This document shows, in pieces, positions 18,663 to 30,322 of a stretch of DNA of 64,000 bases. Position numbers and translations under genes: made by a program. The notes under the pieces are model-generated. The model was not told the origin of the DNA. It saw only the letters and a list, made by a program, of their open reading frames with translations, and searched no databases. Numbering within the stretch: the first letter of the stretch is position 1; every line of letters begins with the position of its first letter. This DNA comes from Qipengyuania sp. S6317L1 (GTDB taxonomy: Bacteria > Pseudomonadota > Alphaproteobacteria > Sphingomonadales > Sphingomonadaceae): positions 558,001-622,000 of the forward strand of contig NZ_JALKAJ010000005.1 of assembly GCF_023015615.1 (NCBI RefSeq). The letters are read 5' to 3'.

Positions 18663-19345
18663 AGCCAGCTCGCAATCTGGCTGAGCGGCTTTTTCGAAAC
18701 CGCTTTGGCAGGGACGGTCGCGTCATCGCTTGGCCGTCCCACCACCACAATCATAAGCGGTTTTTCCCATTCCGGGCGCTCACACGCCTCCCGCAGGAAA
18801 CCCATGGGTGAGGGCGTGTGTGTGAGCGTAGCGAGTCCTGCTTCGTGCAGTGTCGCAATCAGCATCCCGCAGGCAATCCCGACGCTTTCATTGACGTAAT
18901 AGTTCTGCGTTTTCCCGTCTTCTTCGATCCCGCCTTTGCGCTGTGCAAAGACAACGATGAGAAAAGGCGCGGTTTCTAGAAACGGTTTGTCCGCATCGGT
19001 GCCCAGGTCTTTGAGCGCGCCAAGCCATTCATTGCTCGCCTTGGGTTCATCCCCGTCATCGCCGTAAAAGCGACGCTCTTCAGCTTCTGCCGCTTCGCGA
19101 ATGGCGCGCTTCTTCTCTGGCGACGACACAACGGCGAAATGCCACGGTTGATGGTTGGCGCCATTGGGGGCCGTGCCTGCTGCCTCGATTGCTGCCTCGA
19201 TCACTTCGCGCGGCACGTCGGCGTCGGAAAAGTAGCGGCAGGTCCGGCGTTTTTTCAAACGGTCGCGCATCTCACGCGCGCGGCCAACGCTTTCGTCATC
19301 AGGCAGACGCTCCAGCGAATACGGAATTTGATCATGATCTCGCAT
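18659..19345 (-). CDS. Nitroreductase family protein, iodotyrosine-deiodinase-like
   Basis: A 228-residue FMN enzyme. KKRRTCRYFSDADVPREVIE, with the FMN-phosphate arginines, and AGTAPNGANHQPWHFAVV are the signature of the iodotyrosine deiodinase / BluB side of the nitroreductase superfamily. LATLTHTPSPMGFLREACERP near residue 175 is the family's C-terminal flavin-contact segment. It sits between, and antisense to, two coq4 genes and shares its promoter region with the second. Bacterial homologues reduce halogenated aromatics or flavins; the substrate here is unknown. Confidence 0.85.
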   Translation of the reverse strand: MRDHDQIPYSLERLPDDESVGRAREMRDRLKKRRTCRYFSDADVPREVIEAAIEAAGTAPNGANHQPWHFAVVSSPEKKRAIREAAEAEERRFYGDDGDEPKASNEWLGALKDLGTDADKPFLETAPFLIVVFAQRKGGIEEDGKTQNYYVNESVGIACGMLIATLHEAGLATLTHTPSPMGFLREACERPEWEKPLMIVVVGRPSDDATVPAKAVSKKPLSQIASWL

Positions 19346-19389
19346 TGGCCCGTCTATCCGTGGTTTCGCTCATGTTGGCTAGTGGACTT

Positions 19390-19410
19390 TTAACTGACAA
19401 AGATGTAAAT
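19390..19410 (-). promoter_or_regulatory. Operator-like motif between nitroreductase and second coq4
   Basis: On the minus strand this reads ATTTACA-TCTT-TGTCAGTTAA, close to the site at 17764-17783 (ATTTACA-N4-TGTAAGTAA). It lies in the 87-base divergent gap, 45-65 bases ahead of the nitroreductase start and 23-43 ahead of coq4 copy 2, so one bound dimer could control both. Confidence 0.4.
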
Positions 19411-19432
19411 AATGTCCTGAGAGGAAAGCTGA

Positions 19433-20239
19433 ATGTCCCTGCTTGATCGCCCGCTGGTAGCGCCCGACCGCATCGTGTCGGGCTTCCGTCCGCTCAAGGT
19501 GCTGCATCACTATCGCAAGCTGGTCGCGGATAAGGAAGACACGGAACAGGTCTTTCACATCATCGAGGCGACCAAGGGTAAAACCTCTCACCGACAAGCC
19601 TGGGACTTTATCCAATCGGAGGAAGGCCAGCGTTTCCTTCGCGATGGTATCAGCATCCCTGCAATGCTTGACGACCATGCGCGCTGGGCAGACCTGCCAG
19701 AAAACAGCGTTGGGAAGCATTACATTCGCTTCATGCAGCGCGAGGGGCTGAGCGCGCAAGGGCTGGTCGATGAAAGCCACAAATGGGCCCCGCCTGAACA
19801 ATTGCCGCAGGATTTGACGCAGTGGTATTTTGACCGCCTGCGAGATACGCACGACCTGTTTCATGTTCTCACCACCTATGGCCGCGATGCGCTTGGTGAG
19901 ACGTCGCTGCTTGGCTTCAGCTATTCGCAAAACCACAACAATGGCATCTTGTTTATTGCTTATGCAGGCGCGCATCAGATCAAGAAGGTGACCGGCACCA
20001 AGGCACCGCTTTTTGCCTCGGTGCGCGAGGGTCAACGCAACGGCAAGGCCGCGGCGAAGCTGGCCCATCTCGATGTCGAGGCGCTGATGCGTGAGGATAT
20101 TGACGAAGCGCGTTCGCGATTGGGGATCAAGCCCCCGGTGATTTACCGCGAATGCCTCGATATCCTACATTCCGAAGGCTATTCGACCGAAGAGCTTGGC
20201 CTTTCAGCCGAAGACAATCCAAAGGCTCAGGCCGCCTGA
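19433..20239 (+). CDS. Coq4 family protein (ubiquinone biosynthesis), copy 2
   Basis: 268 residues, paralogous to copy 1: both have DKEDT near residue 40 and the same metal motif, here HDLFHVLTTYGRDALGE near residue 139. The ATG is preceded by GAGAGGAAAG, a strong ribosome-binding site. Differences are concentrated at both termini and after the metal motif (YAGAHQIKKVTGTKAPLF versus YAGSANIKKMVWGSKAPVM), which suggests an old duplication. A role in ubiquinone or a related quinone step is inferred from family membership. Confidence 0.87.
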   Translation: MSLLDRPLVAPDRIVSGFRPLKVLHHYRKLVADKEDTEQVFHIIEATKGKTSHRQAWDFIQSEEGQRFLRDGISIPAMLDDHARWADLPENSVGKHYIRFMQREGLSAQGLVDESHKWAPPEQLPQDLTQWYFDRLRDTHDLFHVLTTYGRDALGETSLLGFSYSQNHNNGILFIAYAGAHQIKKVTGTKAPLFASVREGQRNGKAAAKLAHLDVEALMREDIDEARSRLGIKPPVIYRECLDILHSEGYSTEELGLSAEDNPKAQAA

Positions 20240-20250
20240 CCGGTGAGGGC

Positions 20251-20580
20251 TCAAAGCCCGCCCATCGCCGCGCAATCGCCGGTATCGACCATAAGGTGCC
20301 ACAGCGCGCCTGCACCAAGTGCGCGCGCCCACCAGCGCGGGACAAACAGCAGCGCGAGATAGACGATCGCCGCTTCCCACCCGTGAAATGTATGAAAGCC
20401 GATCGAGCAGCGGTCCGGATCGAACATCGGAACGGCCCAAAGGTGGTCGATGTCGATGGCATTGCTTGCGACCATCACACTGCCAAAGCGTTTCCACTGC
20501 GTTCGCTGGATCATCCACGCGATCAGGAACGGCGCAATGAAATGGCCGCTATAGTGGAGGAGGGGCTGGAGCAGTTCCAC
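20251..20580 (-). CDS. Small integral membrane protein (DUF6122-like)
   Basis: 109 residues with three or four membrane segments (LLHYSGHFIAPFLIAWMI, IVYLALLFVPRWWARALG). It contains polar His/Asp positions next to the membrane (ALWHLMVDTGDC; NAIDIDHLWAVPMFDPDRCSIGFHTFHGWE). The pattern of HY.GH...P, D.DHL and the final H...D is that of a small family found in Sphingomonadales and other Proteobacteria, possibly DUF6122. It may be co-transcribed with purL, which ends on the same strand just upstream. Function unknown. Confidence 0.75.
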   Translation of the reverse strand: MELLQPLLHYSGHFIAPFLIAWMIQRTQWKRFGSVMVASNAIDIDHLWAVPMFDPDRCSIGFHTFHGWEAAIVYLALLFVPRWWARALGAGALWHLMVDTGDCAAMGGL

Positions 20581-20617
20581 TTAGATGTGTCCCCGCCTTA
20601 GCAGAGGCCCCCATTCC

Positions 20618-22858
<2,241 letters not shown>

Positions 22859-22939
22859 GCGCGCTCCCTTAAGCCAGTGGTTCGCCGTCGCCAACCCGCC
22901 AGTGCACCTTAAAGCGCAGTTTCTCCCCAAACAGGCGTA

Positions 22940-23344
22940 TTAGCGCGTGAATTTAAGTGCAATCCAGCTGGCAAGGGCGCTTGTGGTGCCCGTCGCAAAA
23001 GCACCCCACATAATGTCCAGTACGCTCACCTTGGTCGCCCAGACCTTGAACACGGCCTGGCTGGTGAGGTCGAATGTCGCGTAGCACAGACCTCCAAGAA
23101 GAACGCCGTTCAAAAGCGCGATTCTGGCATCGCCCGCAATCAGCCCTGGCCTGATTGCAAACCATGTCATCCCGCAAAGATAGATAACATAGAAGGCCGC
23201 CGCAGCGCCTACATTGAACTCATCAGCCATGATCTCGCCGATCGTGGGTTCGTATAAATTGGTCGAGGCCCAGCCAAGCCACATGGCATCGAGCCCGCCG
23301 AAAATCACAGCCGCGCTAACAAAAGCGATCAAATATCGGGTCAT
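22940..23344 (-). CDS. DUF2177 family membrane protein
   Basis: 134 residues, four membrane segments starting at MTRYLIAFVSAAVIFGGLDAMWLG. The D-x-x-W-L-G near the N-terminus, the GD ARIALLNGVLLGGLCYATFDLT segment and a final helix that ends in FTR match DUF2177 proteins. The ATG at 23344 has AAGGA eight bases upstream; the frame upstream of it has no conserved content. It is divergent from xseB. Function unknown. Confidence 0.82.
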   Translation of the reverse strand: MTRYLIAFVSAAVIFGGLDAMWLGWASTNLYEPTIGEIMADEFNVGAAAAFYVIYLCGMTWFAIRPGLIAGDARIALLNGVLLGGLCYATFDLTSQAVFKVWATKVSVLDIMWGAFATGTTSALASWIALKFTR

Positions 23345-23418
23345 AGTCAAATCCTTGCCGTTACCAGCCTTGAACGGGGCCTTGACCGGGAGGTTCCTGA
23401 ACGTCATTGCATGGCCGC

Positions 23419-23685
23419 ATGGATGAGGCAAACGTATCCGGGTCAAATCCGGCAATCGAAGAAATGAGCTTTGAACAGGCGCTTACCGCGCTTGAGGAGA
23501 TCGTCACGCAATTGGAGCGCGGCGATGTGCCCCTTGATCAATCAATCAACCTCTATGAGCGCGGCGAGCGACTGCGCGCGGCGTGCCAGAAACGCCTCGA
23601 TAGCGCGCAAGCACGGATCGAAAAAATCGTGGCAGGCAGCGACGGTTCGCCAAATGGCTCCACCCCCTTGGACGGTGGAGCGTAA
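23419..23685 (+). CDS. xseB: Exodeoxyribonuclease VII small subunit
   Basis: 88 residues. The conserved core is [20 protein letters not shown] followed by [16 protein letters not shown], the coiled-coil hairpin by which XseB oligomers bind XseA. ATG at 23419 is preferred to an upstream TTG at 23407. It lies 7 bases ahead of ispA, the xseB-ispA arrangement seen across Proteobacteria; dxs, which often follows, is not here. Confidence 0.93.
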   Translation: MDEANVSGSNPAIEEMSFEQALTALEEIVTQLERGDVPLDQSINLYERGERLRAACQKRLDSAQARIEKIVAGSDGSPNGSTPLDGGA

Positions 23686-23692
23686 AGAGCGC

Positions 23693-24592
23693 ATGGGAGC
23701 GGACATTCTGAAAGAGGGGTTGGCCCGCGTTCAAGGCGAGATCGATTCGGTCTTTGACGCTTTCTTGCCTGTGCCTTCGGACACCCGCGCAAGGCTGGTC
23801 GAAGCGATGCGCTATGCCGCGATTGGCGGTGGCAAGCGTGTGCGCCCGCTTTTGCTTGTGAGCACGGCGGAACTGTTCGGCGTCGACCGGACCTCGGCGC
23901 TGCGTGCTGGCGCGGCGGTCGAGGCGATCCATTGCTATTCGCTCATTCATGATGATCTGCCATGTATGGACGATGATGACTTGCGACATGGCAAACCCAC
24001 CTTGCACCACGTCTATGACGAGGCGACCGCAGTTCTTGCAGGCGACGCGCTTCACGCTTTAGCTTTTGAAATCCTTGCCGATACCGGGACGAGCAGCGAC
24101 CCGTTCGTGCGCAGCGAACTAATCGCAACGCTTGGCATGGCGAGCGGAATGAACGGCATGGCGGGTGGACAGATGATGGACATGGTCGCCGATGAGGAGG
24201 GCGTTACATACGACCTTCAGGCGGTGACCCGCCTCCAGCAATTGAAAACCGGTGCGCTTCTTTCCTGTTCGGTTGAAATGGGCGCGATCCTTGGCCGTAT
24301 TCCGGTCGAAGGCCGCGTGCATCTTCGCGCCTATTCGCGCGATATCGGCCTTGCGTTCCAGATAGCAGACGACCTCCTCGACGTAGAAGGTGACGCCGAA
24401 TTGGCGGGCAAGGCGCTGCGCAAGGACGAGGAACAGGGTAAACAGACGTTTGTGACCTTGATGGGCGTGGAAAAGGCGCGTGAACAGGCGCGGATGCTGG
24501 TCGATCAGGCGGTGGGGCACCTTAGCTCGCATGGCAGCGAAGCCGATTTGCTGCGTGCGCTTGCCCGCTTCATCGTCGAGCGGGACCGCTAA
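23693..24592 (+). CDS. ispA: Polyprenyl (farnesyl/geranyl) diphosphate synthase
   Basis: 299 residues. The first aspartate-rich motif is DDLPCMDDDDLRHGKPT near residue 86 and the second FQIADDLLDVEGD near 225; GGGKRVRPLLL near 45 binds IPP phosphate. The length and the CMD residues before the first motif fit an FPP synthase of the bacterial type that makes the C15 precursor of ubiquinone, undecaprenyl phosphate and carotenoids. It starts 7 bases after xseB. Confidence 0.94.
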   Translation: MGADILKEGLARVQGEIDSVFDAFLPVPSDTRARLVEAMRYAAIGGGKRVRPLLLVSTAELFGVDRTSALRAGAAVEAIHCYSLIHDDLPCMDDDDLRHGKPTLHHVYDEATAVLAGDALHALAFEILADTGTSSDPFVRSELIATLGMASGMNGMAGGQMMDMVADEEGVTYDLQAVTRLQQLKTGALLSCSVEMGAILGRIPVEGRVHLRAYSRDIGLAFQIADDLLDVEGDAELAGKALRKDEEQGKQTFVTLMGVEKAREQARMLVDQAVGHLSSHGSEADLLRALARFIVERDR

Positions 24593-24642
24593 GTCGGCAA
24601 TAAACGGGCGCTCAGACCCGGACAGTGTGAAGGAACACCCAA

Positions 24643-25155
24643 ATGAGCAAAAGCATAGGAATCTATCCTGGGACCTTTGACCCGATAACATTGGGTCACG
24701 CCGATATTATTCGGCGCGGGGCCAAGCTTGTGGATGAGCTCATCATTGGCGTTACCACCAACCCGTCAAAAAACCCCATGTTTTCAAACGAAGAACGATT
24801 TTCCATGGTCGAGCGCGAGGTTGAGAACCTAGGGCTGGACAACGTGACGGTGGTCGGGTTCAACGCGCTGCTCGTCAAGTTTGCGCAAAGGCAAGGCGCA
24901 TCGGTCATCATCCGCGGCCTGCGCGCGGTTGCCGATTTCGAGTATGAATATCAAATGGCTGGCATGAACCAGCAGTTGGATAAAGATATCGAAACCGTCT
25001 TCTTGATGGCGGACGTCTCGCTTCAACCGATTGCCTCCAAACTCGTGAAAGAAATCGCACTTTACGGCGGTGACATCACGCCGTTTGTCAGTAAGGAAGT
25101 TTGCGAAGAAGTCGTTGCGCGGGTCGATGAGATCGGGCGCAAGGGCGATTATTGA
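24643..25155 (+). CDS. coaD: Phosphopantetheine adenylyltransferase
   Basis: 170 residues. GIYPGTFDPITLGHADIIRR at the N-terminus is the nucleotidyltransferase T/HxGH motif, and the family helix IIRGLRAVADFEYEYQMAG near residue 87 binds substrate. It performs the penultimate step of coenzyme A synthesis. It follows ispA by 50 bases with a GAAGGA ribosome-binding site. Confidence 0.96.
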   Translation: MSKSIGIYPGTFDPITLGHADIIRRGAKLVDELIIGVTTNPSKNPMFSNEERFSMVEREVENLGLDNVTVVGFNALLVKFAQRQGASVIIRGLRAVADFEYEYQMAGMNQQLDKDIETVFLMADVSLQPIASKLVKEIALYGGDITPFVSKEVCEEVVARVDEIGRKGDY

Positions 25156-25271
25156 ACGCCAAAGCCGGGCCGGGCACAAGCCTGTGCGCGAAGTGTCACT
25201 CATTCATTGAAGTGTCAGGCACCCGCAGCTAGACGGGTGCAAACGATATTTGACGGATCTGAAGAAACCCC

Positions 25272-25973
25272 ATGCTCAAGACTGTAACCTCATCTTTTGC
25301 GGCCCTTGCCCTTGCTGCGACCCCTTTTGCGGCTTTTGCACAGGATGAAGAGACCTCGCAAACCGAGGCTGAAGCCGAAACAGCGGTCGACAATCGCACC
25401 TATCCTACTGTTGAGTTTGACCAGAGCGTTGAGCCTGAAGATATCTGGGTTCTCGACCTGTCGAACGGCGAGCGGGTAAAAATTCGCCTTATGGAAGAGT
25501 GGGCGCCGAACCATGTGGAGCGTATCAAGACGCTGACCGCTGATGGATTTTATAACGGCGTTGTCTTTCACCGCGTGATCGAAGGCTTCATGGCACAATC
25601 GGGCGATCCAACCGGCACGGGCCAAGGGTCATCGCAACTTCCCGATCTCAATGAAGAATTTAATCCGATGCCCCATGTGCGTGGCACGGTTTCGATGGCG
25701 CGTGCGAACGAGGAAAACAGCGCCAACAGCCAGTTCTTCATCGTTTTCTATCCGCGCTTTGCCCTTGATAAGCGCTACACCAACTTTGGCCGCGTGATTG
25801 AAAACATGGGCGCAGTGGATGCGATTGTGCGCGGGGAACCGCCCGCAAACCCGACCCGCATTTTGCAAGCCTCGATGCTGAGCGACAACCTCCCGGTTCC
25901 AAGCGTGGCTCCGCCGCAGATGGAAGCAGAGGTGACCGCCGATATGTTGAGCGCGCCGCTCGACACGCAGTAA
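25272..25973 (+). CDS. Periplasmic cyclophilin-type peptidyl-prolyl isomerase
   Basis: 233 residues with a signal peptide ending AAFAQ near residue 24 and an acidic linker. The cyclophilin domain shows FHRVIEGFMAQSGDPTGTGQG, the catalytic Arg and the active-site loop, and RGTVSMARANEENSANSQFFI. Secreted foldase for periplasmic proteins. Probably its own transcript. Confidence 0.92.
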   Translation: MLKTVTSSFAALALAATPFAAFAQDEETSQTEAEAETAVDNRTYPTVEFDQSVEPEDIWVLDLSNGERVKIRLMEEWAPNHVERIKTLTADGFYNGVVFHRVIEGFMAQSGDPTGTGQGSSQLPDLNEEFNPMPHVRGTVSMARANEENSANSQFFIVFYPRFALDKRYTNFGRVIENMGAVDAIVRGEPPANPTRILQASMLSDNLPVPSVAPPQMEAEVTADMLSAPLDTQ

Positions 25974-26054
25974 GTGCGAAAGCCAGTAAAGCGCTGTCCT
26001 TTTCGATAAAACCGGTTTTCGTAGCGTGCACAAAGTCCTAAGCGTGCGCGCATC

Positions 26055-27092
26055 ATGCGTGTTGACCTGTTTGACTTCGAGCTTCCCCAGGACCGTATAG
26101 CCCTGCGCCCCGTGCGCCCGCGCGATGCTGCGCGGATGCTCGTTGTGCGCGGGCAAGATGCCCCGTTTGAGGATGCCTGCGTGCTCGATCTACCCGACTT
26201 GCTTGAACCGGGCGACGTGCTGGTATTCAACGACACCCGCGTGCTCCCGGCTCAGCTTGAAGGCAGACGCGCTGGCGGCGAGGCCAAGGTCGGCGCAACT
26301 CTTCACAAACGCCTCGACCTTCGACGATGGGACGCGTTCGTGCGCAATGCCAAGCGAGTGAAGGAAGGTGATCAGATCATCTTCGGCGGCGGCATCACCG
26401 CAATTGCCGAAAGCCGAAATGCGGACGGCTCAATCACGCTGTTTTTCGAGGGCGAGGAACCCGTCGAAGTTCTTCTCGACCGGGCGGGCACCATGCCTCT
26501 CCCTCCCTATATTGCCGCGCGCCGGGGCGTGGATGAGCAAGACCTTGCCGACTATCAAACCATGTTTGCAAGTGAGGACGGCGCGGTGGCGGCTCCGACG
26601 GCTAGCTTGCATTTTACCGACCGCCTGATCGAGGCGTTGGAAGCGCGCGGGATCGGGCGTGAAATGCTAACCTTGCACGTGGGGGCAGGGACTTTCCTGC
26701 CGGTCAAGGCAGATGACACCGACGACCACCAGATGCACTCCGAATTTGGCCGGATCAGCGCCGAGGCCGCCAAGCGATTGAACGCAGCCAAAAAAGCAGG
26801 CGGGCGCATTATCGCGGTTGGCACTACGAGCCTTCGCACGCTTGAAAGCGCGGCGTCACAGGACGGTCAAATCCACGAGTTCGCCGCAGATACCGATATT
26901 TTCATCACGCCCGGCTATCGTTTCAAAGCGGTGGATGGACTGATGACCAATTTTCACCTGCCGAAAAGCACCTTGATGATGCTGGTGAGCGCGCTGATGG
27001 GACGCGAACGGATGATGGCGGCCTATGCTCACGCAATCGAAAATGAGTACCGTTTCTATTCCTATGGTGACTCCTCGTTGCTCCTGCCTTAG
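26055..27092 (+). CDS. queA: S-adenosylmethionine:tRNA ribosyltransferase-isomerase
   Basis: 345 residues. [18 protein letters not shown] at the N-terminus, [14 protein letters not shown] near residue 56, [12 protein letters not shown] near 206 and [19 protein letters not shown] near 298 are the QueA blocks. It transfers ribose from SAM to preQ1 in tRNA, making epoxyqueuosine. It is followed by an ABC exporter and then tgt, which acts just before it in the pathway. Confidence 0.97.
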   Translation: MRVDLFDFELPQDRIALRPVRPRDAARMLVVRGQDAPFEDACVLDLPDLLEPGDVLVFNDTRVLPAQLEGRRAGGEAKVGATLHKRLDLRRWDAFVRNAKRVKEGDQIIFGGGITAIAESRNADGSITLFFEGEEPVEVLLDRAGTMPLPPYIAARRGVDEQDLADYQTMFASEDGAVAAPTASLHFTDRLIEALEARGIGREMLTLHVGAGTFLPVKADDTDDHQMHSEFGRISAEAAKRLNAAKKAGGRIIAVGTTSLRTLESAASQDGQIHEFAADTDIFITPGYRFKAVDGLMTNFHLPKSTLMMLVSALMGRERMMAAYAHAIENEYRFYSYGDSSLLLP

Positions 27093-27103
27093 TCCGCTTG
27101 GTG

Positions 27104-28063
27104 ATGTCTGATCCCATCCTCTCCATCGAAGGCCTGTCGAAGGTTTACGCCGGCGGAACCAAGGCTCTCGACAATGTCGATCTCGACATTCGCAAGGGCG
27201 AGATTTTCGCGCTGCTCGGTCCCAACGGGGCTGGCAAGACCACGCTGATCGGGGCGGTGTGTGGCCTTGTCCGGCCAACTTCTGGTACAATCACAGCCTT
27301 TGGTCATAACCTTGCAAGCGATTGGCGAGCGGCGAGGGCGCGCATCGGGCTCGTCCCGCAAGAGCTTTCGACCGATATGTTCGAAACAGTGTGGCGCGCG
27401 GTATCCTATTCGCGCGGGTTGTTCGGCCTTTCTCCCGACAAGGCGCGCATCGAGGAAATCCTGCGCAGTTTGAGCCTGTGGGAAAAGAAGGACGCCCAGA
27501 TTCGCGAGCTTTCGGGCGGCATGAAACGCCGTGTGCTGATCGCGAAGGCGCTGGCACACGAACCGGACCTTCTCTTTCTGGATGAACCCACCGCTGGCGT
27601 CGATGTCGAACTTCGCAAGGGTATGTGGGAGCAGATCGGTGCGCTTCGCGAACGTGGCACGACGGTCATTCTTACCACGCACTATATCGAGGAGGCCGAA
27701 TTGATGGCCGACCGGGTCGGGATCATCCGCAAGGGTCAAATCCTGATGGTCGATGACAAGGCCTCAATGATGCAGCACATGGGCTCGACCGAAGCGGTCT
27801 TTACTCTGGCACAGCCGCTGGGTGCAGTGCCTGATGCGCTTGATCGGTTTTGCCTGACGATAGGCGAGGGCGGGACTTCGCTGATCTATCGAGGCGGCAC
27901 GGGCGCTCAGGATGTTGAAGGCGATGGCAATGCCGAAGTCGCCGCGCTGACCAAGGCGCTGATTGCGTCAGGTGTCGATTTTATCGGCATCGACATTCAC
28001 GACAGCTCGCTTGAGGACATTTTCGTTGGCCTTGTCGCCGAAACTCAGGGTGATGACGCATGA
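27104..28063 (+). CDS. ABC transporter ATP-binding protein (ABC-2 type exporter)
   Basis: 319 residues. Walker A GPNGAGKTTLIGAV near residue 37, the ABC signature LSGGMKRRVLIAKALAHEPD near 134, and Walker B LLFLDEPTAGVD. The C-terminal third is a variable domain typical of exporters paired with ABC-2 permeases such as drug/antibiotic or polysaccharide exporters. It overlaps the permease start by 4 bases (ATGA). The start at 27104 follows queA by 11 bases. Confidence 0.93.
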   Translation: MSDPILSIEGLSKVYAGGTKALDNVDLDIRKGEIFALLGPNGAGKTTLIGAVCGLVRPTSGTITAFGHNLASDWRAARARIGLVPQELSTDMFETVWRAVSYSRGLFGLSPDKARIEEILRSLSLWEKKDAQIRELSGGMKRRVLIAKALAHEPDLLFLDEPTAGVDVELRKGMWEQIGALRERGTTVILTTHYIEEAELMADRVGIIRKGQILMVDDKASMMQHMGSTEAVFTLAQPLGAVPDALDRFCLTIGEGGTSLIYRGGTGAQDVEGDGNAEVAALTKALIASGVDFIGIDIHDSSLEDIFVGLVAETQGDDA

Positions 28064-28833
28064 TGCAGGGCTTTAATGCGCGCGGTGCCTGGTCGATCTA
28101 TGTGCGCGAGTTGATGCGGGCGCTGCGCACGGCGTTTCAGTCGATCCTCTCGCCTGTGCTCACGACCTCGCTCTATTTCGTCGTGTTCGGAACCGTGATC
28201 GGCGGGCGGATGGAGCCGGTGGACGGGGTTGCATACGGCGCCTTTATCATCCCCGGCCTGCTCATGCTCACGCTGTTGGGCGAAACGACGAGCAATTCCT
28301 CTTTCGGCATCTATATGCCGCGCTTCACCGGTACCATTTACGAGCTTTTGTCCGCGCCCGTCGGCGTTGCCGAGACACTGATCGGTTTTGTCGGTGCAGC
28401 AGCCACGAAGGGCCTGATCCTCGCTGCCATCATCCTTGGAACGGCGACATTCTTTGTCGATTACGAGATTGCGCATCCGCTCGCAGCCGCAGGCTACATC
28501 ATGCTGGTCGCTGCAAGCTTTTCGCTGTTCGGCTTCATCCTCGGAATATGGGCGGACAGCTTTGAAAAGCTTGGAATTATACCGCTCCTGTTTCTGACCC
28601 CGCTGACCTTTCTCGGGGGGACGTTCTATTCAATCGAAGAGCTTCCCGGCGTGTGGTCGACAATTGCCTATGCCAACCCGATCGCCTTTTTGGTGAGCGG
28701 GCTGCGCTGGACGTTTTACGGCACATCGGATGTCTCGATCTGGGTTTCGCTGGGGATGACGTTGGGCTTTCTTGCCCTGTGCGTTGGCATCATCACCTTC
28801 ATTTTTAAGACCGGGTGGAGATTACGAGAGTGA
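28060..28833 (+). CDS. ABC-2 type transporter permease
   Basis: 257 residues with six membrane helices. The conserved sequence [24 protein letters not shown] stretch (here [19 protein letters not shown]), followed by the intracellular [14 protein letters not shown] and the periplasmic [13 protein letters not shown], and the family's [16 protein letters not shown] near residue 185, identify the ABC-2 (DrrB/NodJ-like) exporters. The ATGA overlap with the ATPase and the GTGA overlap with tgt chain three genes together. Cargo unknown. Confidence 0.92.
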   Translation: MMQGFNARGAWSIYVRELMRALRTAFQSILSPVLTTSLYFVVFGTVIGGRMEPVDGVAYGAFIIPGLLMLTLLGETTSNSSFGIYMPRFTGTIYELLSAPVGVAETLIGFVGAAATKGLILAAIILGTATFFVDYEIAHPLAAAGYIMLVAASFSLFGFILGIWADSFEKLGIIPLLFLTPLTFLGGTFYSIEELPGVWSTIAYANPIAFLVSGLRWTFYGTSDVSIWVSLGMTLGFLALCVGIITFIFKTGWRLRE

Positions 28834-29954
28834 CCCGCTTCTCATTTGAACTTCACGCCACTGATGGTCGCGCGCGCACCGGTAAAATCACCATGCAGCG
28901 CGGCGAAATTCGCACACCTGCATTCATGCCTGTTGGAACCGCCGCGACGGTCAAGGCGATGAAACCCGAAAGCGTGCGAGCCATCGGCGCGGACATTATC
29001 CTTGGCAACACCTACCACCTGATGCTGCGCCCGGGCGCTGAACGCATGGCGCGTCTGGGTGGCTTGCACAATTTCATGAAGTGGGACCGCCCGATCCTGA
29101 CCGATAGCGGCGGTTATCAGGTGATGAGCCTTTCGGACTTGCGCAAACTCACCGAAAAGGGCGTCGAATTCCGCAGTCATATCGACGGCTCCAAGCATAT
29201 GCTCACCCCGGAACGCTCAATGGAAATTCAGCGGCTTTTGGGCTCAGATATCGTGATGTGCTTCGACGAATGCCCCCGCGCCGACCGTCCGCGTGAGGAA
29301 ATCGCCGCCTCGATGGAGCTCTCAATGCGGTGGGCAAAGCGCAGTCGCGACGGTTTTGACAGCGGCGAGGAACACGCCGCGCGCTCGGCACTTTTTGGTA
29401 TCCAGCAGGGCGCATTGGACGAAGGTTTGCGCAAGGTCAGCGCGGAAAAACTGATCGACATTGGCTTTGATGGTTATGCGGTTGGCGGCCTTGCCGTGGG
29501 CGAGGGGCAGGAGGCGATGTTCGGCGTGCTCGACTATGCGCCTGAACAGCTGCCCAAGGACAAGCCGCGCTATCTTATGGGGGTTGGCAAGCCGGATGAC
29601 CTGGTCGGCGCGGTCGAGCGGGGGATCGACATGTTCGATTGCGTCCTTCCGACAAGATCAGGCCGCAATGGCCAGGCCTTCACCTGGAACGGGCCGATCA
29701 ACATTCGCAACGCCAAGTTTGCCGAGGACTTGTCACCATTGGACGAAACCTCTGATTGCTCCGCCTCTCGGGATTATTCTAAGGCCTATCTCCACCATCT
29801 GCACAAGAGCCACGAGATCCTTGGCGCGATGCTTGTGACCGAGCATAACCTCGCTTTCTATCAGGCCTTGATGCAGAAGATGCGCGATGCCATTGGAGCG
29901 GGGCAATTTGCCGAGTTCGCGGCTGACTTTCGCCGCAACTACCTTCGAAAGTAG
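28830..29954 (+). CDS. tgt: tRNA-guanine transglycosylase
   Basis: 374 residues from GTG at 28830, overlapping the permease stop as GTGA and with GGAG upstream. Conserved stretches are [16 protein letters not shown] near residue 30, [12 protein letters not shown] (catalytic Asp), GGLAVGE near 215, and [12 protein letters not shown] near 265. The zinc site is not the classical CxCxxC: the C-terminal part shows [16 protein letters not shown] near 305, which keeps C, Y and H positions of the domain. It replaces guanine 34 with preQ1 in GUN tRNAs. Confidence 0.96.
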   Translation: MTRFSFELHATDGRARTGKITMQRGEIRTPAFMPVGTAATVKAMKPESVRAIGADIILGNTYHLMLRPGAERMARLGGLHNFMKWDRPILTDSGGYQVMSLSDLRKLTEKGVEFRSHIDGSKHMLTPERSMEIQRLLGSDIVMCFDECPRADRPREEIAASMELSMRWAKRSRDGFDSGEEHAARSALFGIQQGALDEGLRKVSAEKLIDIGFDGYAVGGLAVGEGQEAMFGVLDYAPEQLPKDKPRYLMGVGKPDDLVGAVERGIDMFDCVLPTRSGRNGQAFTWNGPINIRNAKFAEDLSPLDETSDCSASRDYSKAYLHHLHKSHEILGAMLVTEHNLAFYQALMQKMRDAIGAGQFAEFAADFRRNYLRK

Positions 29955-29960
29955 GACTGA

Positions 29961-30278
29961 ATGCCCAAACTGCCTGAAGCCAAAATGCCAGATGATTGCC
30001 GGTCAATGATCGAGGTGCGCGAAGGTGTCGATGCGACCGATCGCGAGCTGGTCGCCCTGCTTGAGCGGCGGTTTGGTTACATGCGGGCAGCGGCGCGTAT
30101 TAAGCCGAACCGCGAGGCCGTTCGCGATGAAGAACGCAAGGCGAGCGTTATTGCGGCGGCCAGAGCAGAGGCGGAGGCGCGCGGTATCCCGGGCGCTCTT
30201 ATCGCACAGCTTTGGGATGATCTGGTCGAAGGCTCGATCGCCTACGAAATGCAAGAATGGGATAACACTCGCAGCTGA
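29961..30278 (+). CDS. Chorismate mutase, AroQ type
   Basis: 105 residues, all helical. RSMIEVREGVDATDRELVAL at residues 14-33 and the RMGYMRAAARIK-like helix give the AroQ fold with active-site Arg and Lys. It converts chorismate to prephenate for Phe and Tyr. The start follows tgt by 6 bases, so it is the end of the queA-ABC-tgt operon. A fused pchB-like isochorismate pyruvate lyase is possible but less likely. Confidence 0.85.
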   Translation: MPKLPEAKMPDDCRSMIEVREGVDATDRELVALLERRFGYMRAAARIKPNREAVRDEERKASVIAAARAEAEARGIPGALIAQLWDDLVEGSIAYEMQEWDNTRS

Positions 30279-30322
30279 CGAAATACTTGTCCCGCATTTC
30301 ACAATTTCAACCCACAAAAACA

